A stretch of 64,000 nt of DNA from Acanthosoma haemorrhoidale (GCA_930367205.1 OV884012.1:149249405-149313404), one strand, 5' to 3'. Positions 1-13,209 are shown, counted from the stretch's first letter. Notes: generated from the letters alone by a model not told the origin. Made by a program: numbers and translations.

Positions 1-639
1 AAAGTACTTCCATCCAGACTTTGTCAAATTATTCATTTTGTGAGAATGTCAGGTAATTTCGTTACATTAAGATTCCAGACCAGCTACAAGTGGTGCTAAC
101 AAGTCATTGAATATTGATTAATTAGAAAGAATAACAAACGACAAAGAAAAAAACGTGTTAACGAGCTGTTAATCACAAATCCACAGTATTTTTTTTTAAT
201 TTTGGGAAGCCCCAATTTGTATAAGAAGAAGAAGAAGGATAAGAGATAGAGAGATAATTTATTAGTTACTAGCAGCTGGTGCAGACGTAGCACTATTTCA
301 TAACTTGCTACCGCTAACTGGAGGATGTTGGGCCATTAACAGGCGCTCAGGAAACATAACTTCATCGTGTATTTGTAACACGTAGTCATTTCATCTGAAT
401 AATGAATGTGTACTTCGATATCTTGGGGCAGGATCGTTTCATAAGTTGGTCGGAATCGATTTTGTCACTGGTGTTTTGACTCTGCGACTCATAACCTTGC
501 ATTTATTTATTCCATGCAAGGTGAGAGGGCTTAAGCTATGCTACTCGAAACAAGAGTAGTTACAGCTGAGGTGAGTTAGTTCCCATCTGAGAGAGCTGGT
601 TCTTAAGTTTTATTTATTTTATTCTTACCGGCTAAATTG

Positions 640-1004
640 AATTTATTTATTTTTTTATTTTTTATTTTTTTTTATTTCATAGCCTCTCTAAATCTACAGA
701 TATTCTATACAATTATAGATCTTTAGGGGAATCTATTTACAAATTATTTTTGTATTTCCTGTAGCATCACTACATTATATACAGGTTTTGTTATTTTATA
801 AAAATTATATAATGGAATAAACAAGTATAATGATATACATTATACGTGACTGGACTAAACTGACTAATAAAGGTGATGGGGCTCACCTTTTTGATCAACC
901 TTAAAACTAACTTACATACTAATTCTTAACCTAATTTTTCCCCGACAGTCTGTTGCCATCGATGCGGGAGGGGTGGTGGGGTCATAGTGTTAAACGCTGG
1001 GTGT
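640..1004 (-). mobile_element. JA-family jockey-like LINE, 3' fragment (copy 1)
   Basis: This is the 3' end of the JA family on the minus strand. It holds the last few RT-C-terminal codons (the PHRWQQTVGE-type end), the 3' UTR with the two family hairpins (arms 869-876/883-890 and the GTATAATG/CATTATAC palindrome near 824-845), and an A/T-rich tail at 640-680. It is strongly 5'-truncated and has no coding capacity. The other copies are near 31, 44, 59.5 and 60.5 kb. Confidence 0.75.
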
Positions 1005-1009
1005 GTTAG

Positions 1010-3798
1010 TTGGTTAGGTGTGAAAAATCCATTTATTATTACAGTTTGTCATGAACAGATCCTTCGATCACCAGTCAGACATGCCGAGAAATGTTAGACA
1101 CACGATTTCTATTGTTAGCGTTAAACGTTATGCCCTAGAATATATTTGTATCTCGTTTTTGGTTACCGCTTTTACCATGAAGAATGAATCATAACTTTAA
1201 ATCTAATCAGTGCTGTGTTAATGATGAAACATCTCTTTCATGTTGTGACTTTTAATAAAACAATCCAAACAACATTTATTTTGTTTATATGCAGAGTTAT
1301 GAAACAGTCTCTGAACAAACCAATTTTGATAAAAATGATAATTTCTTCAATTTAAAAGTGTTTTTATCTCCTTAATAGTAAATTTATTTTATAGTTGCAA
1401 AAGATTTAGACGTAATATACTTTTAAATTAACATTTTTTTAATTAACAACGAGCCTATAGATTAATCCTTTGTGTTTACATTTCGCTACTTTTTAATCTA
1501 CTTCAGTCTTTACTATTGGTTGTTCTGGGCCAAGAGCCGTTGAGTAAGCTTAACAGTTGAGTAGATCTGTGCAAATTGTTGTAATATAGGAATTCTTTGC
1601 TGTTTTTGGTTAAGTTAATTTTACATATATTTTATAAATTATTACATTATTTTTTCTTTTCTGTTTAATTTTACTTTCATTTCATAAAATGGGAAAATAA
1701 CATATTTTTTACCGACACAAAATTATAATTTTATTCCAACAAGGAGTTACAATCAGGGGGATTCAAAAAGATGTGAAAGGTTCTTTTTCTGGAATTCATT
1801 TTGTCGGGACTTAAAACGTTCAGGCAGGCCTAAAAACTAAATCCTGCTGCTGAACATTTACAATTATTGTTACCCATAAATTTACATATAAATACAATTA
1901 CCCCAATAAATTTGCTTGAAAACATCCTCAGGAAATAACAGATACTACAGACTCCTCGATCAGAAAGGAACTTCTATCTATTGGCCTTACAGGGTATGTT
2001 TCCAGAAGAAAACTATTTCTTTCGACTTGTTGCCACGTCAAAAATATGCTATACAGAAGGCAATTCAAAAAAAAGAATGATGCATAACAAAGGCTTGCGA
2101 AAAATTTCGGGAAATATTCACTTTCTTAATTACATCATTATGATTAAAAATTAAGCTGATATTAAAAATAAAGTTGCTCTGATTAAAATTGTTTAAATAA
2201 CAAAAAAAAACCTTTTAGAATTAACCTGGTGTACAGGCTTCATTTAGGGGTAAATTGATAAAATCTCTCATTATAACTTTTGAGGCACTTAATTACTCTA
2301 CCAAATAATTTAGGAGTTAATTAAACTTAGTGGCCGATTTTTGAGAAGGGCAGAGACTTACAGAGGGTTGGGAGTCGACTAATAGAGGCAAGTCATGCCC
2401 TCTCTCGGTTCAAACTAACTTGTTCACTTCATTTATTGCTCCAGTTTGAAAACTTTTTTGTTTTTATTTATCCATCTTGCCTTCGTCTTCCTTTCCACTT
2501 ATGAACACCTTTTTTTCTCTAGTTTTTTGCTTTTGTTCCTGAAGATAATTAAGAATTAAAAAGTTGATAGTAGGTAGTATTTCTTACGATCATGTGATAT
2601 TCGTATTTAAAAATTGTTTATAGTACCCTAGGATGTAGTCAAAATACAAACAATAATAATTCTGCTAGATTATAAGTTAGTTATTTAAGTTCATAAATGC
2701 AGCATGAAAATATTTCTCAGTTGTCTAACCCCAAAGGACCGGAAATTCAAAGCAGATTCGGAAGTGTGTGCGTTGTAATTAGTTTAATTGTCTAAACTAA
2801 GTTCACGAAGAGGACTCCCTTCATCAAAGCGATGCAAGTTACAGCATGTTGGCGATGGAACAGCTGCTCAAACCGGGCTGTTCTCTGCAGAAGAATTATG
2901 AAAGAGCTGCAGAATATGAGAATATTGTAAAATAATATACAGGACCCGCTCAGCCCACAGTGGTTACAAGGACAATGTACAGTTTGCTCAGCTTACTCGC
3001 CATTATCTGCTACAGTCAAGAGTGCCATCTTTAACGACACAATTTAGTGGCAAACAGGAATCTACGTTTTCAAGTAATTTTTTCAAAGGTAAGGTCTGTA
3101 TATTGACAGGTCTGTTGAAATAATCTAAGCAATCAGGTTGATTTAGTTTAAGAAGCGTTACGGTTATATTGTGTTTCAACTGTATTTGAAAGAGTGATGG
3201 GAAGTACGAGTGCTTTTAGTGGTAAACAATTTAAGAAGTTATGATATCATAACCAGAATACTTACATTTTGAAGGAGGTCTAATTTTATGCAAAAACTTC
3301 TTCTAGAAATAAATGCTTTCGGTGGAGGGTAAGAGGTTTTAATCGAATGTCAAGTGTTTCAGCTTTTTATTCTTCTTGTGAGGACGTATTCGGTACCTAA
3401 GAAGTCTTTCCCTGCAGACGTCTCCCTAAACTCTCATCATTTGTATTGCTCGCACAGGGAGATTAACACTGGACTATGGTCTCATGACAAATCCTTACTT
3501 GTGTTTACATCGTAGAAGATTGGTTCGTTTCTCTTGCATACAAAAACAAAAATATCAAATAGGTCCGGTAATTTTCATCCATTTGTGGCCCAATAATTTG
3601 GGGATTTCGGCGTGAGTATAGACGTGTTGACAGTACACAGACTAGTGAGTATAGACAAATGACCGTACACAGACATCTTCCTCTGGGCATACAAAGCCTA
3701 GACCCCATGTTGGGGTATTTTACAGTCTACACCAGGCAAAAAAACGGGGCTTATGTTAAGAAGAAATTAAAGAAAAAAATATTATTGTTTAGCATTAC
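1010..3798. other. Non-coding DNA, no recognised feature
   Basis: This stretch is AT-rich sequence downstream of the Dpr-type exon (in that gene's orientation) and is therefore probable intron. I looked on the minus strand for a second Ig-domain exon and found none. Somewhat GC-richer patches at 2700-2900 and 3390-3480 show no recognisable motif. Confidence 0.4.
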
Positions 3799-3942
3799 CT
3801 GGCATTCGTAGGTAACGTTGTACCTCTTCTGGACGTACTTCATCTGGAGCGACCAGTCATCGGAAACTTCGGCATGAAGCACTTGGAACCTCACGTCGTT
3901 GGCGTAAGTGAACATACCGGACGTGAGGATGTGCCAGTCAGT
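3799..3942 (-). CDS. Single internal exon of a Dpr/DIP-type Ig-superfamily receptor gene
   Basis: Read on the minus strand, 48 codons are open from TDWHILTSGMFTY to VQKRYNVTYECQ. The pattern WHILT, then F-T-Y, R-F-Q-V-L-H, D-D-W-S-L-Q and Y-E-C is that of the second half of the first Ig domain of insect Dpr (defective proboscis extension response) proteins, cell-surface receptors that pair with DIP proteins in synaptic wiring. A pyrimidine-rich tract ending TTTCTTTAG precedes the exon and CAG|GTAATG follows it. Both boundaries are phase 0 and the length is divisible by three. The second Ig cysteine is present. The usual D-x-G-x-Y-x-C is changed to Y-x-V-x-Y-x-C, which is odd for a functional Ig fold. 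Other exons were not found; dpr introns are typically very long, so they may lie outside the window. The paralogue cannot be assigned. The family call rests on recognised motifs, not a search. Confidence 0.8.
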
Positions 3943-5880
3943 CTAAAGAAAAAACTTACGGATGATGTCGGAGGTGACGTATATGTATGTATGACGTGAG
4001 CAATACAATGGTGATAGTGTGACGTTCTTGCGTTGGCAACAAAGTGTAATGTTGGAAGCTTTAATTTGTAGCGTACAGAAGGGTTTGTAGTGGATATTTG
4101 TATGGGATTGATTAAATAATTGGACTTATTGCACCTCATTGGGTGCACAAGCCACACTCAGAAGAAGCAACTGACATAACATTGTCTACTTTCATGATCA
4201 GATGAAAGTACCGATATATAATATTAAATCTCTCACAGTACAAAAGATAGGTATAAAGTCAGAAATAAATGAATCGGTATAATTTGGTTCCAGAAAAAAC
4301 ACCAAACCTTGGTATAAAGTTTCATTGTCTGAACTTTAAAGTTTTATCACTGGTCTGGGGAGGACAAAGTTTAAATTTGCGCTTTCGGGACAAATTAAAT
4401 GTTGTCAGCTCCCTGTTTAATTCGTTAATATGGTATTTGAATGAGACCTGATGAAGTCAATTAGGCCGAATCGGTTGAATTATAAATGGCTTATTCTATT
4501 TTTCATCTTTTCATTAATTCGGTACGTGATTCTGAAACTAATTTATGTAAAAGGGTAATGAATCAATATTCCTTTCCGACGTTTTCACAAATTAGTTAGT
4601 AACCCGTGATCCTCTCCTTTATCTTCTATTTAAATAGCTGCACCGCAGTTAATGTATATTATTGTCAGGTAATTATCAGAAAAAATAAAAATTAATTAAT
4701 TACAATCTGTTAATACGCCAAGAATAATTTTTAAAACTTACTTCTTCCCAGTTGTATTCTCTGATTGCATGGATATTTTTTCTCCTCAGGTGCCCATTTT
4801 TCACTATACAATCCTCCATTGCAGAGAAAAATTGGCGCCCCTTGAGAAAAAGTTGACATTTTTTAAATTTTACAACATCCAAATATCTAAGTTAAATTTA
4901 ATTAAAGATGACAAAGGTTTCGCTCTTGATTTAGTATACGACCGAAATTCATTTATATTGCGAATCATTTTTTTTTTAACTTTTAGGATCACCATATTAT
5001 TGAAGTTTTGTTAGTTCAGCTGATTGATCCCCACCCTGTGAAAATAGAGAATATTTTGGTTCATTATTCAAGCTATAGGATAATGTTTAGAATTTTAATA
5101 TAAAAAGGGCTTCTATGTATTTGGTTTATTTTCAGGGTTTTTCTGAATGATGATATATTTCCAAAAATTCCCCCCCCCCAAAAAAAAAGACATTTTTTAG
5201 CAAGGCACCAAGAGGCTAACTTCGTTACTTTCTAGGATAGGGCCCGTAGCGCCGGCGAAAGAATCAAGAACTTATTATATTGAACAGAAGAAATAAGTTT
5301 GTTTAAGAATATTACTCTCGTTTTTAATAATAACATTCTCATCTGGAAACCGATTTACACAATCTTAATTTATCCAAAAAATTTTACTCCCGCTGAAAAT
5401 AGTAAATATATATTTTTAAATGATTAAGTCACAAAAGTTATATGAAAAAAAATATTCTTCTGTAGTTTCCAGGGAAAGGATCATGGAGACTTTAGCTGCC
5501 ATCTTTTACCACTCCGCAACTTCGGTCTAGACACGGAAATAAAATTTAATGATTTACAATCGTGAGCTTAACTGCGATTTAAATAGCTTTTATGAAATTA
5601 CAACGAACAATGAACGATGTACAACTAACTATATTGTACTGTTCATTGGTACCGAATCATACCTAGTATTGACTTCTCAACATGGATGAAACAAAACCAA
5701 AGCAAGAGTTGTTGGAGTGGTGCTAAATAATTGAAAAAAAATATAGATAATAAACCAAAATTATCATGCTGGTTGATAATACTGATTCCAAATATTAAAA
5801 ACAAGATCATATTTATAATCATTTGGACTATAGTATTCTACACAAGTCTTAATCAGGAGTTCAATAATCTTTGTAGAGGA
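3943..5880. other. Non-coding DNA, probable intron
   Basis: This is AT-rich DNA upstream of the Dpr-type exon on the minus strand. There are several short chance ORFs but no domain signature. A hammerhead-like core (CTGATGA ... CGAATC) lies at 4446-4475 and is discussed as a weak finding. Confidence 0.4.
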
Positions 5881-5882
5881 AG

Positions 5883-6401
5883 AAAAGAAAGAAAAGCTTT
5901 ATTATGAAGTACAATCAAAACACTGGTATTACAAATATGAAGAGTTACGGTGGAATGTCTAGGCACAAGTTGGGTATGGGGCTAAAACTGAGACATATAT
6001 GTATAAGAAAAGGATAAGATTCTGAGAAGTAGGGAGGTCTTGGAGGGATGCGGTTGCTTACTTTAAAATAACAAGGAACCATCAGTGACTTACATGAAGT
6101 CACGAGGCAGGTATACAGTTCTGCTCAAGCCCCTTCTGCTTGTTCTTAGCATTATATTATAAAACTAACGACAAATATAGCTAAAATGAAAGGTTTGACT
6201 CTCTGCTGGATAGGTTGGCCTACATATTTGGAAGAATACATCCCATGATGCAAAGAGCAGACTTGGTAAGCCCTTGTGTTGTTGAGACATCAGGGCATTC
6301 CCTATTCTAAATTTAATTAGGAACCAGGGTACGCAAGCTGGAGTATTTTGTAGTGTTTGCAGTCTAGTGACATAACTAGCCGCTAGTGCCATTTCGGTCA
6401 T
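5883..6401 (-). mobile_element. LINE 3' fragment, family G (copy 1)
   Basis: On the minus strand a 78-codon frame (6401-6165) contains YVTRLQTLQN, reminiscent of the segment after the RT thumb in CR1/jockey-type LINEs. It is followed by a 3' UTR ending in an AATAAAGCTTTTCTTTC-like tail. The 3' UTR (5883-6160) matches 18640-18930 in the opposite orientation, for example the shared stretch around ACCTGCCTCGTGACTT. The coding part is degraded, and the subfamily is not recognised. Confidence 0.55.
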
Positions 6402-7654
6402 GCGTAATTAAGTGTCATCCACGTGTTTCCTGTAAAGTAATGTCGTACAAGTGTATTGTAGTGATGTATGTCTGTTGATGAGTGAGTACAATTGTAGTAG
6501 GTGTCTGTTAGCTTGTTGTAGAATGTGCGTTGAGTGTAGTCTCCATGTTAGCCTGTCTAAATATACTCCAATACCAAATATACTCTCAGATCCTTAGTGC
6601 TCCAATTGATCTGGCTATGCCGTAAATTTCTTTTAAAACTGCCTTCATAATACCAGCGTAGAGCTAAAAGTACTGTTTCGCAGTCCAAATAAAAAAAATG
6701 TTATTACTTTTCGAAAAGAAAATATGAAATGAGTTCCAATAAGCAATCACATTACATTTAAGTAAAGTACCCAAAGGTGGAAATTAATAATATAAGAAGA
6801 AATGATTTATAAATATTTATAAGTATGAAGAAGGAGAGGAACCAGATGGCCTTGTTGTGGCCATTGTCTTAAGAAGAGGGGAAGTCGGCTAAGAATATTT
6901 TTTCCGAATTCCAAAGAGTCCTCATCTTTCCGTGTAATAACTTAGATAAGACTAATGATGGACTACAGCGACTTTTTCAATGCAGGCGCTAAGTATCCAA
7001 TGTTTCTTTTTTTGGTTTTGTTTTTTGGACGAGTGTCTTTGGAGGGGCTCCATTGCATTTTAATAACCCCGTCTTTTTCATTTGACCCTCCGTCATTCGA
7101 GATGATAGCTGTTACCAAATAAGTACCGCCTTACATATCCAAGTATTGTCCAAAAGGAACAAATCGGACCTGCTACACTATTTTTATTCTTTTGGTAAAT
7201 AAAAACGAGAAAGAGGAAAAAATGTGTAGCCGTCTAGCGCAGAAGCACAATACTTTAAGAATTGACTGCTACCATTCGAACCAATAATATTGGAATGAAC
7301 CGATTCTCTACTTTTTACTTCGATGAGCACGTTTTATAACCAACTTTACATGAGTAAATCCACGGAATCTCACAACAAATATATCATTCATTACTAGTAT
7401 TGCTGCCACCATCGTCTAAGCAACTCATTTCTTCTCCCCTTACATGTCGCAATAAGATAAGAGAAAATACTTCCCGCGATCCTTATTCGTTTATTTATTG
7501 TACTCAATCTCTGAATACCTCATGAAGAACAAATTAATAATCTTAAAGATTACTCTACTTCTTCAACCATCAGTGAGATATGCCTGGTTATGGGGCTCGA
7601 TCAAGCAGCCCACTCCTCCTCAAGTTCTACCTCTTTTGTCAAAGGCATCTTCTT

Positions 7655-7885
7655 TTATCTGTGTCTTCCTGGGCCTCTATTGAGGTCTATTGTTGCAGTG
7701 TTTGTTTCAAAGGTTACCATAGTTACTGTGTTTTCTGCCAAGAGATGTGTCCAAACCTTCTTAATAGAGGCTCTTCTAAGATGTTTCCAGCCGAACTCAA
7801 ACCTAGGCATGATAGGGTTATGAGATTTCTTAAGGAAATCATTCCCTTCCACTCTTCGAGTAAATTGCCTTTCTCCATAGCCTGA
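7655..7885. other. Unclassified, possibly coding-derived segment
   Basis: Several frames are open across this GC-richer stretch. The minus-strand frame (PRFEFGWKHLRRAS..., 7852-7655) looks least random, but I recognise no domain in it. It may be a transposable-element relic. The rest of 6410-8090 shows nothing supportable. Confidence 0.2.
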
Positions 7886-8096
7886 AGTTGGCTCTTTTCC
7901 AAATAGTTACGTTTGTACAGGTCAGTGGATTTATTTTATGGAAATTATTGATTTTTGATGAATAAGGATTCACAATCGAAAAGTCAGTTGACAAATTAGA
8001 TTGTCGGGTCGTCAGGAGGGGGGTACCTAGTTACCCTGGTGTCGAAGTGTGGGTTGATTAGGGTATGACCTGGACAATCGTTTCATGACGGTCTTA

Positions 8097-8394
8097 CTAT
8101 CTGACTCCATATTTGATAGGCATGTGCCCCGACAATGCACTATGTTCAGGAGAAGAGGTATAGGGTAGGTAGTTTGTGTGGTCTTGGAATGACCACGAAT
8201 TCACACTCGGTATCTGAGGGTAGGTCAAATCTGTCGGGATCCCAAAGGCTAGTGTGAACCGGAGAGAGGCAGACTGGATTGCCGTGGGAGACGCGGTAAT
8301 AAGACGGTAAATGTGTAGGGCCACGACAAACGTTGTCCACGAGGGAGAGGTCTCTCCCAAGGAGCTGTACTTTATCACTGTTTTTTTTTTTCAA
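8097..8394 (-). repeat. Family E dispersed repeat (copy 1)
   Basis: The minus strand matches 62188-62440 of the plus strand over about 250 bp. In both copies one frame preserves the peptide pattern LGRDL-LVD, SPVH-LWD-D and DTECEFVVIPRPHKLP, which suggests the repeat derives from coding sequence. The copy at 62.2 kb has an in-frame stop. I do not recognise the protein, and the segment could belong to an LTR element or another retroelement. Confidence 0.55.
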
Positions 8395-9231
8395 TTGTAA
8401 TAAAGATAGTGCTTAATTACCAATCATTTTACCAATTCTACCACCAATTACAAAAAAGAAAACACAATAATATACGAATAGTGCGTTTTAGTTAACAGAA
8501 TAACTCATGGCCAATTTGGGAAGATGGTTTTCATTTCCCGATTAAGATCCAAAAACCTAACAAGCAGAGTGAATTAAATATTTATCAAAGAGGTTACATA
8601 ATCAATCATTTTGCTGTTTATTTTATTTGTGTGTTTTTTTTAATTTATAGTAACTCAGAAAATGACCTAACTTTGAAAAAAAAATAAATGAAATTTTCAA
8701 AAAGGATGGCAGACACCTAATCGGCGAATTATTGTTAAAAGATAAAATTATATCTTAATAGAAAAATTGGAGGTCCTATTTGTGTGTTAGTAATTTCACC
8801 CTTTTTTTTTTAAATATTCTGGAAGGTAACTTCGAAATAACATGTAATGGACTTTAGTTCCGATGGACTTCAGTCCATAGAATTTTAATTTATTTGTTTA
8901 ATAAAAAAAACCTTTTCGTTCCATTACTGATGCTGAATCAAGAAAAAGGCACTTTCAACAAACAGGTGCCTTATTAATCTGATCCATGAATCCACTCCAA
9001 TAGGATTATGATTTAATTTAGAACGAAATTATCTTTGATTCATAATGTGACGGATGCTATGTCGGATTATTGATTTTCAGTAAATAAACTTCTGGTATTG
9101 AATAAATAATTTTCTTCTAGCCTCTCCAATCCCCGGGTAATATGGTCCTCCTGCATACTGTCTAATTGTTTACAAGTTTAGCCCTTGTAAAGCAAAATGA
9201 CGGAATGAACATAGAGGTAGTCGTCACGCAA

Positions 9232-9296
9232 AACATATTATATATATATATATATAATATAATAATATATATATATATATAATATATATAATATAA
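9232..9296. repeat. TA-rich microsatellite
   Basis: Interrupted (TA)n with TAATAA variants abuts the 3' end of the JB LINE copy at 9294. It may have grown from that element's A/T-rich tail. Confidence 0.8.
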
Positions 9297-9667
9297 CTTC
9301 TTTATTGTGCTAAAATTACAATCTACCTTATAAGGCAATAAGAAGCGGAGTCTTGGGAAGTCCTCCATGCTCCTCCGTCAGCCGCGTCACCGGATACGAG
9401 CCAGCGGAGGCTGACGAAGAGCGCGAGAGCCACATACGCTCAGGACATGATTGGATAAACTGGCCATTGCCAGGACTCCCACTGTCACGCATTTATAGCA
9501 GGTCACGAGTCCACTGCCGTTTCAGTCTCCGAGGAGGATTATAGGGATGAGTGGTACAGTACAATGACTGTGCTACGGGATTAGGGTGGTTGGATAGGTT
9601 ACTATGGAATTTCATGAACTTGGAAGGGATTTACTATTGTTCTCAGCACTTTAAATTGAAAGGATTT
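9294..9667 (-). mobile_element. JB-family jockey-like LINE, 3' fragment
   Basis: The minus strand carries the end of the JB RT ORF (the PPRRLKRQW-type C-terminus), then the long JB 3' UTR and the AATAAAG end. Compared with other copies it has internal deletions: about 150 bp near the 3' hairpin and part of the RT segment. The open frame on the opposite strand is only an antisense shadow of this repeat. Confidence 0.75.
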
Positions 9668-9699
9668 AAAACATATTAATAAACTAACTTTAAGTTTAA

Positions 9700-10920
9700 A
9701 GTTCTTTTGTTTTTTATCCCTACTTTCAACATATGACTGGAAAAATGCTTAAATAAAATACTTTTTAATTGAGTTTAGGCGATAACAAAAAATATTCTGA
9801 TGCACTCAGGTAACGCCAAATAAATATCATTTCATTACTACTTAATTTATTCATAACGATTTAATTATTTACTAATTTATGAAATGTTAATAATGAAAAT
9901 TGATTAGTTTCGAATTAAATTGTAATTTAATTCCGCAATTAACAAGATAACTGGGAGTATAGGGAATATACGATTAACCTTCCAGATATAATAGGTTGAA
10001 TATTCGAATCGAGTCGACATCCCTCAACTGTCATGACTGTATCTCAACAGGATATTCGGATGGCTTTAAATGTGACCAATAAACATGTTTGATTTTGATT
10101 GATATATACGTAAATAAAGCTTTTATCTATCAATCCATGTTAGCACCCAGTCTTCAATCAAATGTTTTCTATAAATCTGCGTCCTCTGGCTGCTAAATCT
10201 CTGTTGACTGGATGATTGACAGTCATTTAAATGCAACTCGCCCCACTATATTGTACCGATAGGGGGGGAATATCGCACCTGCGGAAATGTCTGAAACAAC
10301 TAATAATTTATATTCTTCTTTCCGATTAAAATTATATATTGTTTTGAACTAAGGAAAACGTTCCGAACAGATTATCTATATGAGGTTTAAGGTAAAATAA
10401 AAAATAAAGGATATTCGATAAAGAACCTTTTGAAATATTTCCATGCTACTCGTTAGAGGTCATACCAATCTATTCGTAGTGTATTGTATCGTGAAAAACA
10501 AATCACGAACCACTCATCAATATTGGGTGATTCCTCTATTGTGGAAATCATTCGATTATTCACACTATTTTTAAGGGATTCGAAAAAACGACTTATGTAT
10601 AATACTTTGAATTCAAAAGTTATGTTTAAAAACGATTTCATGTTTGTGTGTTTTTCAGTAAAAATTTTTCAATTTGTATTTGTTTTTTATAAAATGTCCA
10701 TTTTTATTCAATCTGAACGGTTCCTTGTAAGAGAAGAAAGTTTTTTGGATTCATTAAAAAAAAAAATACATGGAATAATCGAATGGTATCCATAATCAAG
10801 AAATCACCAGATTTGATATAGTTTTAACTAATACGTGGTTGTTTTCACATATGGAATAAGAGGCATAACTTTCAAACAGTTAGAAACTGCCTTTCATGTG
10901 TGTACCAAAATTTTACCAAA
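9700..10920. other. AT-rich non-coding DNA
   Basis: No gene is seen. A stretch ending AATAAACATGTTTGATTTTGATTGATATA near 10078-10107 resembles the 3' end of a LINE with a short simple-repeat tail, but no coding sequence precedes it. Confidence 0.3.
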
Positions 10921-10929
10921 AACTTACCC

Positions 10930-11290
10930 AATCACCCTAATCCTTCAGCAGTCATTATACACCTTTATACGTCCCTGGCATCCTTCTCAAAGCGACAGTG
11001 AGCTCGTGGCCTGTGAATAGACGACAATCGGAGTGGCCAGTTTATCCAATCGTGTCCTGAGCATCTGTGGCTCTTGCGTTCTTGGTCAGTTTCTGGCCAA
11101 TATCCGCTGATGACGTTGATCTCGCGAGTCTTCGATTTCTCTATCACATGTGAGGGAGGTGACGATGTTGACATGTGAGGTATAACGTGTATGAGTCGTG
11201 TGAATGCTGAACTGTAAATACAGGATGAATGAGATCATTGATCACAATTAGCTATTGTACAGTTTGGTAGGTTGTAATTTTATTTTAATC
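10930..11290 (+). mobile_element. Diverged JB-related LINE 3' fragment
   Basis: Plus-strand sequence follows the JB 3' UTR in order: the CCCTAATCCTT segment, GTGGCCAGTTT, GTCCTGAGC, GAGGGAGGTGAC, GAATGAGATCAT and TTGTAATTTTA. Many substitutions make it a clearly older or separate subfamily. No intact ORF remains. Confidence 0.6.
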
Positions 11291-11299
11291 CAAATATTT

Positions 11300-12900
11300 T
11301 GTAACTACCACTATTGTAGAACAAACATTCAAGTGAAACAAGTTCCTCCCCCTTGCCTGTATATCAAATCTCTCAATTGGGTCTCGCCAAAAAATTCGGC
11401 CATTAGTAGGGAGATAGGGAGATTGCAATATATATATATATTTATTCCAAAAAATATTCCGTATTGATTTTCTATTATTAAAAGTATTCATAAATATGCG
11501 CAGACTTGTAGTTGAATATGAGTTGAAAGAAATTTCAAGCGAAGCGAAGCTGAGAGATATTGGAAATATTCGATGGACCCGATAGACGCCACGTTGCACG
11601 TTTGAACCTATTGTGGAGCTCAAACCGATTCTCATTCCAGTGATTTGTTCCTCCCCTATATGGTTCTTTTTTCATTTCGGATTGTGAGTGACGAAGTAAT
11701 TTCGTCTAAATGAACAGTTATCTTCACCAACACCTCCGTTCGTGCTTATGATCATTTGAATCACCTGCAAATGTCCTCTCCTCTTCATTATCCCAGACAA
11801 CTGTCGTACTCTGACGGCTGTTTTATGATGCATTTAAACAAAACCTCCATTCAATCGAAAATTTGCACTTTTCTTATAAAAAAAAACAAAAAAAAGAGTA
11901 GTTACGTATTTTGTTTTTGTAAGTTTTAATTTCAAAGAGTTGTTACGTAAGTTCGGCAACTTCTCCCTAGTGCGATCCCCGAAGACAAACAGGAGATCTG
12001 GATCTCATGAGCGATGTGGACGAAGTGCCATCAGCAGAGAAGACTGGTAGCCGATGTGGATGAACTGTAATTACCATTCATCAGAGCTGTGAGATGCTAG
12101 AGCCGAGATCGGCAAGTTACAAAATGATTCGACACATTCTTCGGCTTTGGACTGGCAGCTTTGATTTTTACTCGTTAGAAGGTGCAATCAACAGCCCACT
12201 GCCCGCCCATTCGTCTTCCCTCCCCGATCGAGATGTCTAATTGTCCGCCAATCTGTTCTCGACTCCGTCCCTCAGATTTCCTTCATATGCGCTTAGGTCC
12301 GTCCGCCTGTGATCAATCCTCCAATTCATTTGGAAGCGATCCTCAAACAGTGGGCATTGTATTTTGACAAACATTTAACTCTAAAATCCAATTATTTTAA
12401 TGTTTTAGGTTCAAATGTCAAGACGGAAAATGGATACTTTTTTTACTCTTTACTGAAAGTAGATGTCTCTCCACATGAAACACCACAATTTTAGGCATGA
12501 CAACCCTAGAAAAAAATCATTATTGTACATGCAATGCATACGTTAGTAATTACCTGTTACCACACAAATACCACAATAATTTACCACTGAGGTGAAAATT
12601 TAGTGTCGTTAATTTATGAGATATGTGAAAAATATCGCAATATACACAACTATTACATGCAAGACAAATTCGTTTTAATTTTGAAGCAATTGTTCTCTTT
12701 TCACGGGTAAACTGTAAAAACGACCATTATTTCCAGGGTTAAATCCACAAACAATTCACTAATGATAATAAAAGATACATAACGATTTTTTTCCACTCCA
12801 TAATTTTATTTATATTTATAGAACATACTAATAGGCAATATATAGCACAATGAATAGTAGGCAAAGATTAATGTGCAATCGTGAAGATTACAATAATCGT
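11300..12900. other. Non-coding DNA, nothing recognised
   Basis: This is a mixture of AT-rich sequence and a GC-richer patch at 11960-12360. Short ORFs occur in several frames but none resembles a known domain, and no repeat family seen elsewhere in the window matches. Confidence 0.35.
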
Positions 12901-12917
12901 TTTTATATTATTGTGTC

Positions 12918-13188
12918 TGCACCACTCATCCCTATAATCCTCCTCGGAGACTGAAACGGCAGTGGCCTCGTGGCCTGCTATAAATGCGTGACAGTGGGAG
13001 TCCAGGCATTGGCCAGTTTTTTCAATCATGTGGATTTGGGAGGTCTCTGGGCTGTTTGTAAATACTGTATGAATGAGTGAGTGAATGCTTATTCTAAACA
13101 CGGTATGAATGAAAACATTTATCACAATTACTTATTCCCTAATAAGGCAGATTGTAATTTTGTCATAATAAAGTTGTTTTATAAATAA
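12918..13188 (+). mobile_element. JB-family LINE, 5'-truncated copy with target-site duplication
   Basis: The plus strand starts inside the JB ORF end (CCTATAATCCTCCTCGG), continues through the 3' UTR with an internal deletion, and ends in AATAAAG and an A/T tail. A perfect 13-bp direct repeat, ATATTATTGTGTC, flanks it at 12905-12917 and 13189-13201. This is the mark of target-primed reverse transcription. Confidence 0.85.
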
Positions 13189-13209
13189 ATATTATTGTGT
13201 CCAATGACT

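Noticed and set aside
2821..2900. Possible downstream dpr exon on the minus strand
   Set aside because: The translated frame lacks Ig motifs (no C-x-W spacing and no D-x-G-x-Y-x-C).
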